A stretch of 64,000 bases of DNA from JAAFHB01 sp963675995 (GTDB lineage Bacteria; Bacteroidota; Bacteroidia; Bacteroidales; Prolixibacteraceae), in NCBI GenBank assembly GCA_963675995.2, contig CAXXIY010000002.1, positions 62,001 to 126,000 on the forward strand, read 5' to 3'. The notes under the pieces are model-generated. The model searched no databases, had not been told where the DNA came from, and worked only from the letters and a program-made list of their open reading frames with translations. Shown piece after piece: positions 16,916 through 27,017 of this stretch (the first letter of the stretch is position 1; the number at the start of each line of letters is the position of its first letter). A program made the position numbers and the translations under genes.

Positions 16916-19900
16916 ATGAAGATACAATTCTTCTCTTTTTGCCTTTTTCTACTGATTTTGTCAGGATGCGAACCTCAAAAAATGATCCCGGAAGTAGCCG
17001 ATCCACGTTGTGAATATCTTGTGAATCCGGTGGGAATGGATGTTTTAAAACCGCGTCTCTCTTGGAAGATGATGAAGAAGGTAAACGGAGCACGGCAAAC
17101 CGCCTACCGGATTATCGTAGCTACCAATGATGAACTATTATCAAAAGAGACACCCGATCTTTGGGATTCGGGCAAAATTGAATCAGATCAGTCCATTCAG
17201 GTGGAATATCAGGGTAAACCATTAACTTCGGGGTTGAAGGTGAGCTGGAAAGTACAAATTTGGGATGAGGAAAAGAACTGCTCGTCATGGAGCCCGGTTC
17301 GAAATTGGGAAATGGCATTACTCTCGCCGGGAGAGTGGCAGGCCAAATGGATTGGGGCGCCTGAATCACTATTTCCCGCAGAATGGAAGCTGGCTGCGCC
17401 ACAATTCAGGAAAGAGGTGACCCTCCCTAAAAAAGTTAAAAAAGCCCGCGCATATATCAGTGGACTTGGATATTACGAGTTGTATATTAATGGCAGGAAA
17501 ATTGGAGATCATGTTTTGTCGCCCAATCAAACCAACTACGACCGTCAGAAAGTGGAGAAATGGGGTGAACCCAGGATCGGAAATATGACCTCAACGGTAC
17601 TGTATGAAACGTTCGATATCACCTCATCTTTGAAGCAGGGTGCAAATGCATTTGGTGCAATCCTGGGAAATGGCTGGTACCTTCAGGCTGACCGGCCGAA
17701 TGACACAATGTTATGGTATGATACCCCCCGTTTACTAGCACAATTCAATGTCGAGTATGAAGACGGAACCAACGAGCTGATTATCACCGATGGAAGTTGG
17801 AGATCTTCAATTAGTCCAATCCTCTACAACGGCCTACACTCAGGCGAAATATACGATGCACGCCTGGAACAGAAGGGGTGGAACGAGGCAGGTTTTGACG
17901 ATTCTAAATGGGTTAATGCCTTACCGGTCCGTCCGCCAACAGGTATCCTGAGAGCACAAACCTCTGCACCTGACCGGATAACAAAAACCATTCAGCCGGT
18001 TTTTGTAACGGAACCCGATAAAGGAATTTACCATTTTGATATGGGGCGGTTATTCTCCGGATGGGTACGATTGAAAATATCGGGTCCAAAGGGAACTTCT
18101 ATCCGACTTAGGTTTACGGAAGAGTTTGGCCCAACCTATAATCAGTCAGATACCTACATTTTAAAGGGTGAAGGAACGGAGATCTGGGAACCCCGCTTCA
18201 CCTGGCATGCCTTCAGGTATATCGATGTATTTGGATCACCTTCACAACTCACTGTTGAAAATCTGGAGGGTCGGGTTGTCAATACCGACATTGCCTTGAC
18301 CGGAAGTTTTGATTGCTCGAACAAGCTGCTGAATAAAATCCTCGATAATTATCAGTGGACCCAACTTGGAAATGTTCATGGTGGAGTTCCAAGCGACTGT
18401 CCCCATCGTGAAAGGCGCGGTTATACAGGTGATGGCCAGATTTCGGCCCGGGCGGCAATCTATAATTTCGATATGTCGCAATTTTATACCAAATGGCTCG
18501 ATGATATTGCCGACGGACAGAACCACAAAACCGGATATGTCCCGAATACCACCCCTTACCAGGATGGAGGAGGCGGAACGCCATGGGGATCAGCGTATGT
18601 GATCATTCCCTGGTATATGTATCAATATTACGGAGATGTTCGGATTCTTCAGAAACATTATGAAGGGATGAAACATTGGGTGGAATATATGAAAAACTCA
18701 CTCGATAAGAATGGGATCCTGGCCAGCCAGGGACTTGGTGAGTGGGTCCCTCCGGGAATTGTTGATCTCCCGGCAGATTTTGTAAACAGCTGTTATTATT
18801 ACTATTGCATCGACTTGATGACGAAAGTTTCGGGAGCGCTGAACCTCTCTTCTGATAAGGAATATTTCATAAGATTAGCTGCAAAAGCGAAAGCCGATAT
18901 CAACAAAGCTTATTTTAATAAAGCTATTTCGAGTTATTCCATTGGACGACAGGGGGCCAATATCTACCCGCTTGGATTTGGAATCACTGAAAATCAAAAT
19001 GTTGGGATGGTATTCAAAAATCTGGTAAAAAATGTGGTAAATGACAACAAGGCCCATTTTGATACAGGAATTCTGGGTACGCCACTGCTACTTGAAGTTC
19101 TTACAGAGATGGATCGTGCCGATCTTGCCTATACATTGATGAACCAGCGTGATTTTCCGGGATTTGGATTTATGATCGAGAAGGGAGCCACAACCATCTG
19201 GGAGACTTTTCAGGGGGATGTATCACATAGCCACCCCATGTTCGGAAGCGTTTGTGCCTGGTTTTACCAGAACCTTGGGGGAATCTCCCCCGATTCCGAT
19301 CGCCCCGGATTTAAACATTCGATCATCAAACCCTCACCCGTAACAAGCCTCACTTATGCCAATGCCTCTTATCAGTCGCTGTATGGCGAGATCAAAACCG
19401 GATGGCATTTCTCGGGAGATGATTACCTTTTAAACGTTTCAATTCCGGCTAATACCTCAGCAACTGTTTATGTTTTAGCCCATAAAAAAGGAAAGGTCAC
19501 CCAAGGCGATCAATCCACAAATAGAAATCCAAATGTAATTTTCCTTAGAAACGAAGGGAAATATGCAGTTTATGAAGTGAAATCGGGTGATTATCAGTTT
19601 TTATCGAAAGGTTCAAAAAATTTATTGAAAAACTCAATTCTGTCAAATCCGATCATCCATCCCGGGGATACCCTTGCCCAGGTTAAGGACTCAGTAATGG
19701 TCAGTATATCTTCCGATGTAGCTGAGGCGCAAATTCGTTACACCATCGACGGTTCTGAACCTGATCAAGGTTCACGGTTGTTTGAGCACCCATTTTATAT
19801 CTCTAAACCAACTATAGTCAGAGCCAAAGCTGTCTTAGAAGGCTATGAACCAAGTTTTACCAAAACAAATTATATCGATTTTATAAATCCTGAGGTGAAT

Positions 19901-20320
19901 GGGTTAACATACAAATATTATGAGGGAGCCTGGATGAAGATTCCCGATTTCACAAAACTTTCCCCGGTAAAATCGGGAACAGTTTATAAGTTTGGTCTCG
20001 ACAAGATCATCTCCACCAGGGATGAGTTTGCATTGACGTTTGACGGAGTGATACAAATCAGAAAAAATGGGGAGTATAAATTTTATCTCCAGTCAAATGA
20101 CGGAAGTAAGTTGTTTATTAATAATGAATTGGTTATAGACCATGATGGCCCGCATGGGGCTGATATTGAGAAAACGGGTAATATTACCCTCGCAAAAGGT
20201 AATTATCCGATAAAGCTTAACTATTTCCAGGCGGGAGGAGGGATGTTTCTCAGGGTACAATATTCAACTCCGGGCATCGAAAAGCAAGATATACCGGCTA
20301 TGGTACTGTTTCAAAAATAA
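16916..20320 (+). CDS. GH78 alpha-L-rhamnosidase with chitobiase-like and PA14 domains
   Basis: 1134 residues with a lipoprotein leader (LILSGCEP). The first 890 residues have GH78 architecture, with SDCPHRERRGYTGDGQ as the catalytic signature and GATTIWETFQGD in the barrel. Residues about 927-985 (IRYTIDGSEPDQGS) form a chitobiase/hexosaminidase C-terminal-type beta-sandwich. Residues about 994-1134 form a PA14 domain (FYLQSNDGSKLFINN), a likely carbohydrate-binding module. It removes terminal rhamnose from glycans; the extra domains suggest a polymeric or surface-attached substrate. It is a distant paralogue of the rhamnosidase at 4470, which lacks these extensions. Confidence 0.93.
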   Translation: MKIQFFSFCLFLLILSGCEPQKMIPEVADPRCEYLVNPVGMDVLKPRLSWKMMKKVNGARQTAYRIIVATNDELLSKETPDLWDSGKIESDQSIQVEYQGKPLTSGLKVSWKVQIWDEEKNCSSWSPVRNWEMALLSPGEWQAKWIGAPESLFPAEWKLAAPQFRKEVTLPKKVKKARAYISGLGYYELYINGRKIGDHVLSPNQTNYDRQKVEKWGEPRIGNMTSTVLYETFDITSSLKQGANAFGAILGNGWYLQADRPNDTMLWYDTPRLLAQFNVEYEDGTNELIITDGSWRSSISPILYNGLHSGEIYDARLEQKGWNEAGFDDSKWVNALPVRPPTGILRAQTSAPDRITKTIQPVFVTEPDKGIYHFDMGRLFSGWVRLKISGPKGTSIRLRFTEEFGPTYNQSDTYILKGEGTEIWEPRFTWHAFRYIDVFGSPSQLTVENLEGRVVNTDIALTGSFDCSNKLLNKILDNYQWTQLGNVHGGVPSDCPHRERRGYTGDGQISARAAIYNFDMSQFYTKWLDDIADGQNHKTGYVPNTTPYQDGGGGTPWGSAYVIIPWYMYQYYGDVRILQKHYEGMKHWVEYMKNSLDKNGILASQGLGEWVPPGIVDLPADFVNSCYYYYCIDLMTKVSGALNLSSDKEYFIRLAAKAKADINKAYFNKAISSYSIGRQGANIYPLGFGITENQNVGMVFKNLVKNVVNDNKAHFDTGILGTPLLLEVLTEMDRADLAYTLMNQRDFPGFGFMIEKGATTIWETFQGDVSHSHPMFGSVCAWFYQNLGGISPDSDRPGFKHSIIKPSPVTSLTYANASYQSLYGEIKTGWHFSGDDYLLNVSIPANTSATVYVLAHKKGKVTQGDQSTNRNPNVIFLRNEGKYAVYEVKSGDYQFLSKGSKNLLKNSILSNPIIHPGDTLAQVKDSVMVSISSDVAEAQIRYTIDGSEPDQGSRLFEHPFYISKPTIVRAKAVLEGYEPSFTKTNYIDFINPEVNGLTYKYYEGAWMKIPDFTKLSPVKSGTVYKFGLDKIISTRDEFALTFDGVIQIRKNGEYKFYLQSNDGSKLFINNELVIDHDGPHGADIEKTGNITLAKGNYPIKLNYFQAGGGMFLRVQYSTPGIEKQDIPAMVLFQK

Positions 20321-20332
20321 AAACCACCTGCT

Positions 20333-22969
20333 ATGAAAAAGATGTTGCAATTATTCATGTTTTTGTTGTTGGTAACCACAAGTATTTATGCCATTCAACC
20401 CGGGCCGGTTTACAAAGATCCTCAGCCAGGAATGTTTCTGCGCGAGTGGTTGTTGTGCGGCCCCTTTCCAAATCCTTTACCCGCAGGGATCAACCAGTAT
20501 CGGTTTGATTCAACATCATTGGGGCATTACATTGATTACCTGATGCCGTACGGTGGAGAAGGTCAGATCAGGCCTTATGAGGGAATGGAGGTAAAACATC
20601 CTGACGGACAGATATTAAAGTGGACAAAGTTCAGAAACCCGTTCGGTCTGATTCCGTTGAGTGAGATTTTAACACCCAATGTACAGACCATCGTATATGC
20701 TGCCTGTGTAGTCAATTCATCGGTGCAAAGAAAAATGGTTTTGTCGGTAACCTCCAACGACGGGATAAGAATATGGCAGAATGGGGAGCGGATACTGGAA
20801 CATAATACAATGGGATCGGAAGAACCTGACCGGGACCAGATCCCCGTCATTCTGAAAAAAGGGGAAAATTATTTTTGTGTTAAAATTTCTCAGGGTTTTG
20901 GAAAATGGAGTTTTCAATTGAGATTTCTTGATTTTGCAACAACCGCCCGGCAGGTTGAGCAGAGCGTTTATTTGTACCAGCGGCCTGAAATCACCGAAAC
21001 CGCGGATGAATATCAGATCTTTGCCGGACAACGGTATAAAATTGAACTGTTGCAGCGTAAAATCCCTGCAGTGATCAGTATTATGGATCAGGATGGAAAT
21101 CATGTAATTGCATCGTTCAGGACAAATCTTGGTGAGACACTGAAAATCAAAAAGTCTGCCCTTCATCTGATTGAAGGTCTTCACCCGGTATCGTGTGCAA
21201 TTGACCTACCCGACGGAAAACAGAGCTTACTGCGTAATTATCTGTTTGTCGGAAAAGCACCAGATATTAATGAAACTCTACAGCATTTCCGTGAGATTCC
21301 TTTACCCGACTCGACCCTCTTTCATGGTCAGCAAGAACTTAAAAATGCAAAATGTATGGCTTATCAATTAGCCGATGATGCGAAAGCCGGGAACATGGAG
21401 GCAATGGACGCATGGACACAACGGGAGGTGACCGATCGTTATGAGAAATGGCTCACCTCGATTAAAGACGCCCCATCCCCTTATCATAAGATCTTTCCTG
21501 AGATTAAAAATATCGTACTTTTGAAAAACGGTGATTTCAAGATCAGCAAAGATCTGACATTTAATGATTTGACGCATGGTGGAGTTAGTGCCGATATCGG
21601 ACGTATCGGGGATTTATTGCAGCATAAGCAGGGGGTAAGCTGGAAACAATCCGATAATGGCACAATCATTTTCGGATTGCAAAAAGATTTTCCTGAGGCA
21701 AAGGGGACTTTTTTCTCCAACCATGAAGCATATCGGCTAATGGTGGATCAGCATCAGATTAAGGTGATTGGCGCCACGATCAAAGGTTTGCATTTCGGGT
21801 TGATAACTCTCCGGCAACTGTTCGAAATGAATATCCCCCTTCCTGCAGTCGATCTGCTTGACTTTCCTGTAGCGGCTCATCGTGCAACATTTCAGCTTCT
21901 TACTGTTCCAATGACTCAAAAGAGCAAAGACCGGATTCTTGAATATGTAGACCTGAAATACAACGAGATAGTGGTCCGCTCCGGTGATTTCCAGAAGATC
22001 GATGATCCTGAAATTCAAAAAGGATTAAAGGAATATTTCGATTTTATTAAAGGTTTCCAGGTTGAACCGATCCCAATACTTTGGATATCAGGTGATCCTT
22101 CATGGGAAGAGGGATTTTTCCTGGAGAATGAACCTGTGACATTTAAAGGTGATCGTTCTCAATTCAGCTTTCAAAGACTGGTAAATATTGAAAGTTCCCG
22201 ACCCGTATTCCGTTCAGCAATCAAAGGGGGGATGATTTATGAGGCTGGAAAGGACTACAAAATCGTCTCTTCAGCTCCGGCTGTGATTGAAAGAATTAGT
22301 TCTGGACGTATTCCCCGGGACGGGACTATTTTTCTTACAGGTGATATCATCGACAGCAGGGCGCACCGGTTCTCTAAAACATGTCCCTCCGAAGAGGTCG
22401 CATATAGGGAATTTTACCGTCTGTCCGGACTGATTATTAAAACGTTAAAACCTCTAAAGCTGCATGTCAATCATGATGAAATTGGTCTGGTGAACAGTGA
22501 TAGTCGTTGCTTAAAACGGCACATGAAGGAATACGAATTGGTCGCCTATCAGATCAACAAAATGAGAGATATTATTAAAAAACATGATCCGAATGTGGAT
22601 ATGATCATGTGGGCCGATTGTGTTAACCCATACCACAATGCAGGATTGAAACAACTTGAAAAAACAGCTGACTTGCTCTATAAGGACATCATTATGGCGC
22701 ATTGGTACTATTCAGCTGAAAATTTCCTCCAGCGCGACCTTCTCGAAATGGGGGCAAACTATCTGTTAAACAAGGGATTCAGAACATATGGCTCGCCATG
22801 GGATCACCTGGTTAATCACCAGGCGTGGGAACGTATTTTGTTGCAGAATGCAGGTAATCCCAATTTTATGGGGCTGATGCACACCGAATGGTACAGCGAT
22901 GACCGTTCGTATGGTCTCTCACAAACGGCAGAAATTAACTGGACAGGGAAAACCTGGCTTACAAAATAG
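20333..22969 (+). CDS. Divergent GH20-like secreted glycosidase
   Basis: 878 residues with a Sec signal (MKKMLQLFMFLLLVTTSIYA). An N-terminal beta-sandwich has the FLREWLLCGPFPNP start seen in large secreted glycan enzymes. At about residues 480-520 the pattern GLHFGLITLRQLFE followed by LPAVDLLDFPVAAHR matches the GH20b domain to catalytic-barrel junction of beta-N-acetylhexosaminidases. In the barrel, HVNHDEIGLVNSDSRC supplies the Asp-Glu pair used in GH20 substrate-assisted catalysis, but the usual HxGGDE is changed to HxNHDE. It is thus best described as GH20-like, possibly a new subfamily. It is 12 bp after the PA14 rhamnosidase gene. Confidence 0.7.
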   Translation: MKKMLQLFMFLLLVTTSIYAIQPGPVYKDPQPGMFLREWLLCGPFPNPLPAGINQYRFDSTSLGHYIDYLMPYGGEGQIRPYEGMEVKHPDGQILKWTKFRNPFGLIPLSEILTPNVQTIVYAACVVNSSVQRKMVLSVTSNDGIRIWQNGERILEHNTMGSEEPDRDQIPVILKKGENYFCVKISQGFGKWSFQLRFLDFATTARQVEQSVYLYQRPEITETADEYQIFAGQRYKIELLQRKIPAVISIMDQDGNHVIASFRTNLGETLKIKKSALHLIEGLHPVSCAIDLPDGKQSLLRNYLFVGKAPDINETLQHFREIPLPDSTLFHGQQELKNAKCMAYQLADDAKAGNMEAMDAWTQREVTDRYEKWLTSIKDAPSPYHKIFPEIKNIVLLKNGDFKISKDLTFNDLTHGGVSADIGRIGDLLQHKQGVSWKQSDNGTIIFGLQKDFPEAKGTFFSNHEAYRLMVDQHQIKVIGATIKGLHFGLITLRQLFEMNIPLPAVDLLDFPVAAHRATFQLLTVPMTQKSKDRILEYVDLKYNEIVVRSGDFQKIDDPEIQKGLKEYFDFIKGFQVEPIPILWISGDPSWEEGFFLENEPVTFKGDRSQFSFQRLVNIESSRPVFRSAIKGGMIYEAGKDYKIVSSAPAVIERISSGRIPRDGTIFLTGDIIDSRAHRFSKTCPSEEVAYREFYRLSGLIIKTLKPLKLHVNHDEIGLVNSDSRCLKRHMKEYELVAYQINKMRDIIKKHDPNVDMIMWADCVNPYHNAGLKQLEKTADLLYKDIIMAHWYYSAENFLQRDLLEMGANYLLNKGFRTYGSPWDHLVNHQAWERILLQNAGNPNFMGLMHTEWYSDDRSYGLSQTAEINWTGKTWLTK

Positions 22970-23042
22970 TATAAAATAGCGACAGGGTGATTGTCCAGGA
23001 AATGAATCGTCACACGGTCGCCTAACCAGAAATGAACAACTA

Positions 23043-24371
23043 ATGGATCGATACCGGTTTTTACTTTTAACCTTTTTGGTTTTACAGCCATTTCTTGCGA
23101 CTTCCCAGACCTACTGGAAAGTTGCAAATGAATATGGCGACGAGATTCTGCTCACCCTTGATATCAACCGTGAGAAAAGTACGTTTGAGGCTTATACCCG
23201 AAAAGATGCGCTGAAAGATCTGGCGGGAGTCTTTACTTATACCCTTGCAAAAGCAGCTGGTAAGCTCAAATATCCTGAAATTGTGTTTATTAATGGGAAA
23301 ACCCGGAATAAAAACGATAGTTTGCTTTTAAACGGCACTTTCAACTATTTCGACAAACAATTCCTTTTTTCTGCATCAATCCTGGGAAACAGGTTCATTG
23401 GGAATTATTTAGACCTTAAAAACCGGTCACACCCTTTGACTGGTGTTAAAGTTGCAGATAAAAAGCCAATCAGGAATTTTGAATCAATCGTAAATGCTGC
23501 ATTCTTAATTACTGAAAGATCGCTTTTCAATTCTGCCTGGCTACTTACGGATGACTGGAAAGAGTTTAAGAAGAGGGTCAACGAGTTGAAATTTAGGATC
23601 TCTGACGATTATGAACTCGCTGCAACTTTTTTCTGGTTGGGGAAAAAACTTCCGTTTTCACCTTATGAGGTGAATAAGAAGAGACCTGACTATTCCACAA
23701 CCGGAAGAAGAAACAGGCCCGCTGTCAGGGAAGTAAAATCCGGTACTGCAATTTTTGAAGCAAACAGTATTCCTGTCAATCAGAAAGATATGGATAGCCT
23801 CGCGGCGATCATCACCACAAAAAGGTATAAAAATCTGATACTTGACCTTCGCGGGAACAACCGGTTAACTCCCGTCGGGGCTAATTTTATTACAAATTAC
23901 TTATCTCACAAACCTTTTCAACCAGGAGTTTATCTGACCAGACGATGGAGCGACAGCAATAAGATGATTCCCCGGGGAGGTGATTATCAGAAACTGTTCA
24001 GGGGATTTACAGATAAGGATTTCAGACCGGATGGGCTTTACAAAGACCCCGGTCGGATACTGGATATTGTCCCGGGAAAAAATACGTTTCAGGGTAAGGT
24101 TTACGTCCTGGCCGATGGAAAATCCTCGAAAGTTGCCGAAATGCTGATTTATACATTGAAGAAAGAGAAGATTGCGACCATCGTAGGGCAGATAACGGCA
24201 GGAATAACGTATTTTTCTGAATACCTGATGATTAATGATGAATTTGATATTATTCTTCCGGATTCTGATTTTTATACCAGTGATGGTAAAAACCTGAATA
24301 GAATTGGCGTTGAGCCGGATATTTTAAAGTCGGGTGATGAGACAATGAATTATGTTTTAGGCCTGATATGA
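23043..24371 (+). CDS. S41-like (tail-specific protease fold) secreted protein, catalytic Ser doubtful
   Basis: 442 residues with a signal peptide (MDRYRFLLLTFLVLQPFLATS). The C-terminal half resembles the S41 peptidase domain: NLILDLRGNN, then VYVLADGKSSKVAEMLIYTL and ATIVGQITAG. In active S41 enzymes the equivalent of SSKVAE reads TASAAE with catalytic Ser at position three; here that place is Lys, so the protein may not be a protease unless an adjacent Ser substitutes. No PDZ domain is evident. It follows the GH20-like gene by 73 bp. Confidence 0.6.
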   Translation: MDRYRFLLLTFLVLQPFLATSQTYWKVANEYGDEILLTLDINREKSTFEAYTRKDALKDLAGVFTYTLAKAAGKLKYPEIVFINGKTRNKNDSLLLNGTFNYFDKQFLFSASILGNRFIGNYLDLKNRSHPLTGVKVADKKPIRNFESIVNAAFLITERSLFNSAWLLTDDWKEFKKRVNELKFRISDDYELAATFFWLGKKLPFSPYEVNKKRPDYSTTGRRNRPAVREVKSGTAIFEANSIPVNQKDMDSLAAIITTKRYKNLILDLRGNNRLTPVGANFITNYLSHKPFQPGVYLTRRWSDSNKMIPRGGDYQKLFRGFTDKDFRPDGLYKDPGRILDIVPGKNTFQGKVYVLADGKSSKVAEMLIYTLKKEKIATIVGQITAGITYFSEYLMINDEFDIILPDSDFYTSDGKNLNRIGVEPDILKSGDETMNYVLGLI

Positions 24372-24419
24372 AAATAATGGAAATACTTAAATGATAATTA
24401 ATTAAATAACCGAAGAACA

Positions 24420-25793
24420 ATGGCTAAAGAGAAAATTACAAGAAGGAATTTTGTCGGGAAATCGGCGCTTGGATTAACAGGGGCAGCAATTGCCACAAGC
24501 GCTTCATCCATGAGTGCTGCTTCGTATAGTCGGATTATCGGGGCAAACGATCGTATCAACATTGCTTTTCTTGGATGCGGTTCCCGAAGTAAAGGACATC
24601 AGAATATGGTAAAGATGTCGGCAAAGGAGAAGAACCTGGGTGTAGTGGCAGTTTGCGATCTGTGGAAAAAGAACCGGGAAGGGACAGCCGCCAGATGCAA
24701 AGAGCTGTTTGGTAACGAGGTACGGCAGTTTCAGTATTTTGATCAAATGCTGGTACATCCCGATGTGGATGCAGTGATGATTGCAACCGGGGATTTTCAG
24801 CATGCAAAGATACTGGCAGAGGTTGTCAAAGCGGGGAAAGACTGTTATTGCGAAAAACCAATGGCCGATTGTGTTGAAGATGCAAAGCTGGCAAGGGAGG
24901 CGGTTCTTGGCTCAAAGCAGGTGGTTCAAATGGGGTCCCAATGGTTAAGTGAACCTACTCAGCGTAAGATCCGCGAAATTGTCCGCTCAGGGAAGTTAGG
25001 GCAGATTACAAAGATTGAACAGGTCTGGAACGATAATGGTCCACGCTGGCACAATCCCAATAATCCCAATGTGGCGGCTATGCGTGAAGAGGATACCGAC
25101 TGGAAACGGTGGCTCCTGGGTAAACCCTATGTCCCGTTTGATCCCTGGAAATATTGCGAATTCCGCATATTCCGTGATTATTCGGGCGGTATTACCTCCC
25201 AATGGATGTCGCATGCCATCGGACTAGCTCATTTTTATACCGATACGGCTATCCCCGATACGATGGTGGCCAACGGCGGTATTTTCGGCTGGCCCGATAT
25301 CCGGCAGAATCCCGATACCTTCCAGGCACTTGCAACCTTTAATGATTCTAAATTATTATATTCATATTCATCCAGTTATGCCAATAAATTTGGTGATTAC
25401 AGCCTGATCCGAGGTAAGGAAGGTTCGCTTTTTGCCCATGGAGGTGAAGGGAGTCCCCGGTGGTTTTATATTCCTGAACATCAAAAATTGCCTGGTGGAT
25501 TCGACTTTTACGAAGGTATGAAAGAGGCGGTTAAAAGTGGGAAAGCAGAGATGATCACTACCGAAGAATATGGGATGAAGCTTCCTCCAGTAGGACTCGA
25601 CGATGACAGTAAATTTCATATGGATAATTGGGCGGATTGTATGCGGAGTCGGAATCGGGAGACCAATGGAAATATCCATACCGGTTTCTGGCATTCCATT
25701 GGCTGCGTGATGGCGACACGGAGTTACAGGGAAGGTAAAAAAATGTATTGGGACAGAGTCAGGGAGGAGATCGTTGACCATCCGTTGTTTTAA
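24420..25793 (+). CDS. Tat-exported Gfo/Idh/MocA family oxidoreductase
   Basis: 457 residues. The leader TRRNFVGKSALGLTGAAIA is a twin-arginine signal, so the protein is exported folded with its bound NAD(P). A Rossmann fold follows (INIAFLGCGSRSKGH), with the catalytic-Lys motif CEKPMA. The C-terminal half is the family beta-sheet substrate domain. Members oxidise or reduce sugar hydroxyls. In Bacteroidota, Tat-exported members paired with DUF1080 proteins are linked to making and cleaving 3-keto-glycosides (established for the families; not shown for this protein). It ends the first long operon, 124 bp before the LacI gene. Confidence 0.9.
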   Translation: MAKEKITRRNFVGKSALGLTGAAIATSASSMSAASYSRIIGANDRINIAFLGCGSRSKGHQNMVKMSAKEKNLGVVAVCDLWKKNREGTAARCKELFGNEVRQFQYFDQMLVHPDVDAVMIATGDFQHAKILAEVVKAGKDCYCEKPMADCVEDAKLAREAVLGSKQVVQMGSQWLSEPTQRKIREIVRSGKLGQITKIEQVWNDNGPRWHNPNNPNVAAMREEDTDWKRWLLGKPYVPFDPWKYCEFRIFRDYSGGITSQWMSHAIGLAHFYTDTAIPDTMVANGGIFGWPDIRQNPDTFQALATFNDSKLLYSYSSSYANKFGDYSLIRGKEGSLFAHGGEGSPRWFYIPEHQKLPGGFDFYEGMKEAVKSGKAEMITTEEYGMKLPPVGLDDDSKFHMDNWADCMRSRNRETNGNIHTGFWHSIGCVMATRSYREGKKMYWDRVREEIVDHPLF

Positions 25794-25916
25794 TCTTTGT
25801 TTTACCTACTTTTGGCCACGCTAATATTTGCAGGGTGATTCAGCTGATTCTCCTGTATTATAATTGAATAATTGCAAATTTGAAAAATCTTCCGAATAGA
25901 GGACACATTAACGAAT

Positions 25917-26945
25917 ATGAAAAAAACATCACTCAGCGATATAGCGAAACACCTTGGAGTATCCAAAACCCTTGTCTCTTTTGTTTTAAACGGAAAAGGA
26001 AAGGAATTTCGAATCAGTGAAGATATTTGCAAAAAGGTGCTACAAGTTGCGAAAGATTTGAACTATCAGCCTAACAGGATTGCACAAGGTTTACGTACCG
26101 GGAAAACCAATACCATCGGGTTGATCATCGCCGACATTGCAAATCCTTTTTTCGGAATCTTAGGTCGTGTAATCGAACAGGAAGCGGCCCGTTATGGTTA
26201 TCGCGTGATTTTTTGCAGTTCTGACGAAAATCCTGAAAAGTCGAGACAGCAGATCGCCATGCTTCAACAAAGCCAGGTAGATGGCTATATTATTTCTCCC
26301 CCAATGAATAGTGAGGAACAAATCCGCGTACTTGCATTGGGGCAGGTCCCCCTCGTTTTAATTGATAGGTATTTTCCTGAAATTGAATGCAGTTATATCG
26401 TGGTCGATAATTTTGATGCTGCTTATCAGGCAACAAACCATTTGTTGGCCCGTGGAAGGAAAAAGATCGCCAATATTACGATCAATCTGAATCTTGTGAA
26501 CATGAAGGAGCGGACCGAAGGTTACAAACAGGCACTCAGGGACGCTTCAATTCCTGTCGACGAAAGCCTGATAAAAGTGCTCCCCTTTTCACATGAAAAC
26601 AAAGATGTGGCCAAAGCTATAAAAGAACTGGTTGGAAAACCCGGAAGTAAAAAAGTTGATGCAATTCTGTTTTCAACAAGTAAGCTCGGAATTAATGGCA
26701 TCGAGTCGATTACGGCTATGGGACTAAAAATTCCCGATGACATAGCCATTGTCAGTTTCGATAATCCCGATGCCTATAAAATCTGCGTCAGTCCTGTAAC
26801 GGTTGTGAACCAGCCACTTAAGGAGATAGGGAAAACTGCGGTCCAGCTGATTATCAATGAACTTAAACATCCTGAAACCATCACTAAAATTCAAAAAATT
26901 ATCCTAAAAACCGATCTGATCGTTCGGAAATCCTGCGGCTCATAA
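25917..26945 (+). CDS. LacI family transcriptional regulator
   Basis: 342 residues, full length for the family. The N-terminal HTH is intact (SLSDIAKHLGVSKTLVSFVL) with hinge region YQPNRIAQGLRTGKTNTIG, and a periplasmic-binding-protein-like sensor follows (ADIANPFFG, DGYIISPP, VSFDNPDAY). Such proteins bind a palindromic operator with a central CG and release it when a sugar binds. Matching sites occur at 4518, 26958 (13 bp after this gene) and 32433, so it may govern the rhamnosidase operon, the CocE gene and the ROK/SIS genes (inference). Confidence 0.95.
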   Translation: MKKTSLSDIAKHLGVSKTLVSFVLNGKGKEFRISEDICKKVLQVAKDLNYQPNRIAQGLRTGKTNTIGLIIADIANPFFGILGRVIEQEAARYGYRVIFCSSDENPEKSRQQIAMLQQSQVDGYIISPPMNSEEQIRVLALGQVPLVLIDRYFPEIECSYIVVDNFDAAYQATNHLLARGRKKIANITINLNLVNMKERTEGYKQALRDASIPVDESLIKVLPFSHENKDVAKAIKELVGKPGSKKVDAILFSTSKLGINGIESITAMGLKIPDDIAIVSFDNPDAYKICVSPVTVVNQPLKEIGKTAVQLIINELKHPETITKIQKIILKTDLIVRKSCGS

Positions 26946-26957
26946 TTTTTTCGTATT

Positions 26958-26977
26958 TTGAGAAATCGATTTAGTGA
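26958..26977. promoter_or_regulatory. LacI operator-like site upstream of the CocE gene
   Basis: TTGAGAAATCGATTTAGTGA matches the site at 32433 at 16 of 20 positions and keeps the central CG with AAA/TTT flanks. It lies 13 bp past the LacI stop and 40 bp before the hydrolase start. Upstream bases, including a TATTTTG element, also align with the promoter at 32406. Confidence 0.4.
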
Positions 26978-27017
26978 GTTTGTATTTTGATCTTATTTAC
27001 CTAACAGCAATTCATTT

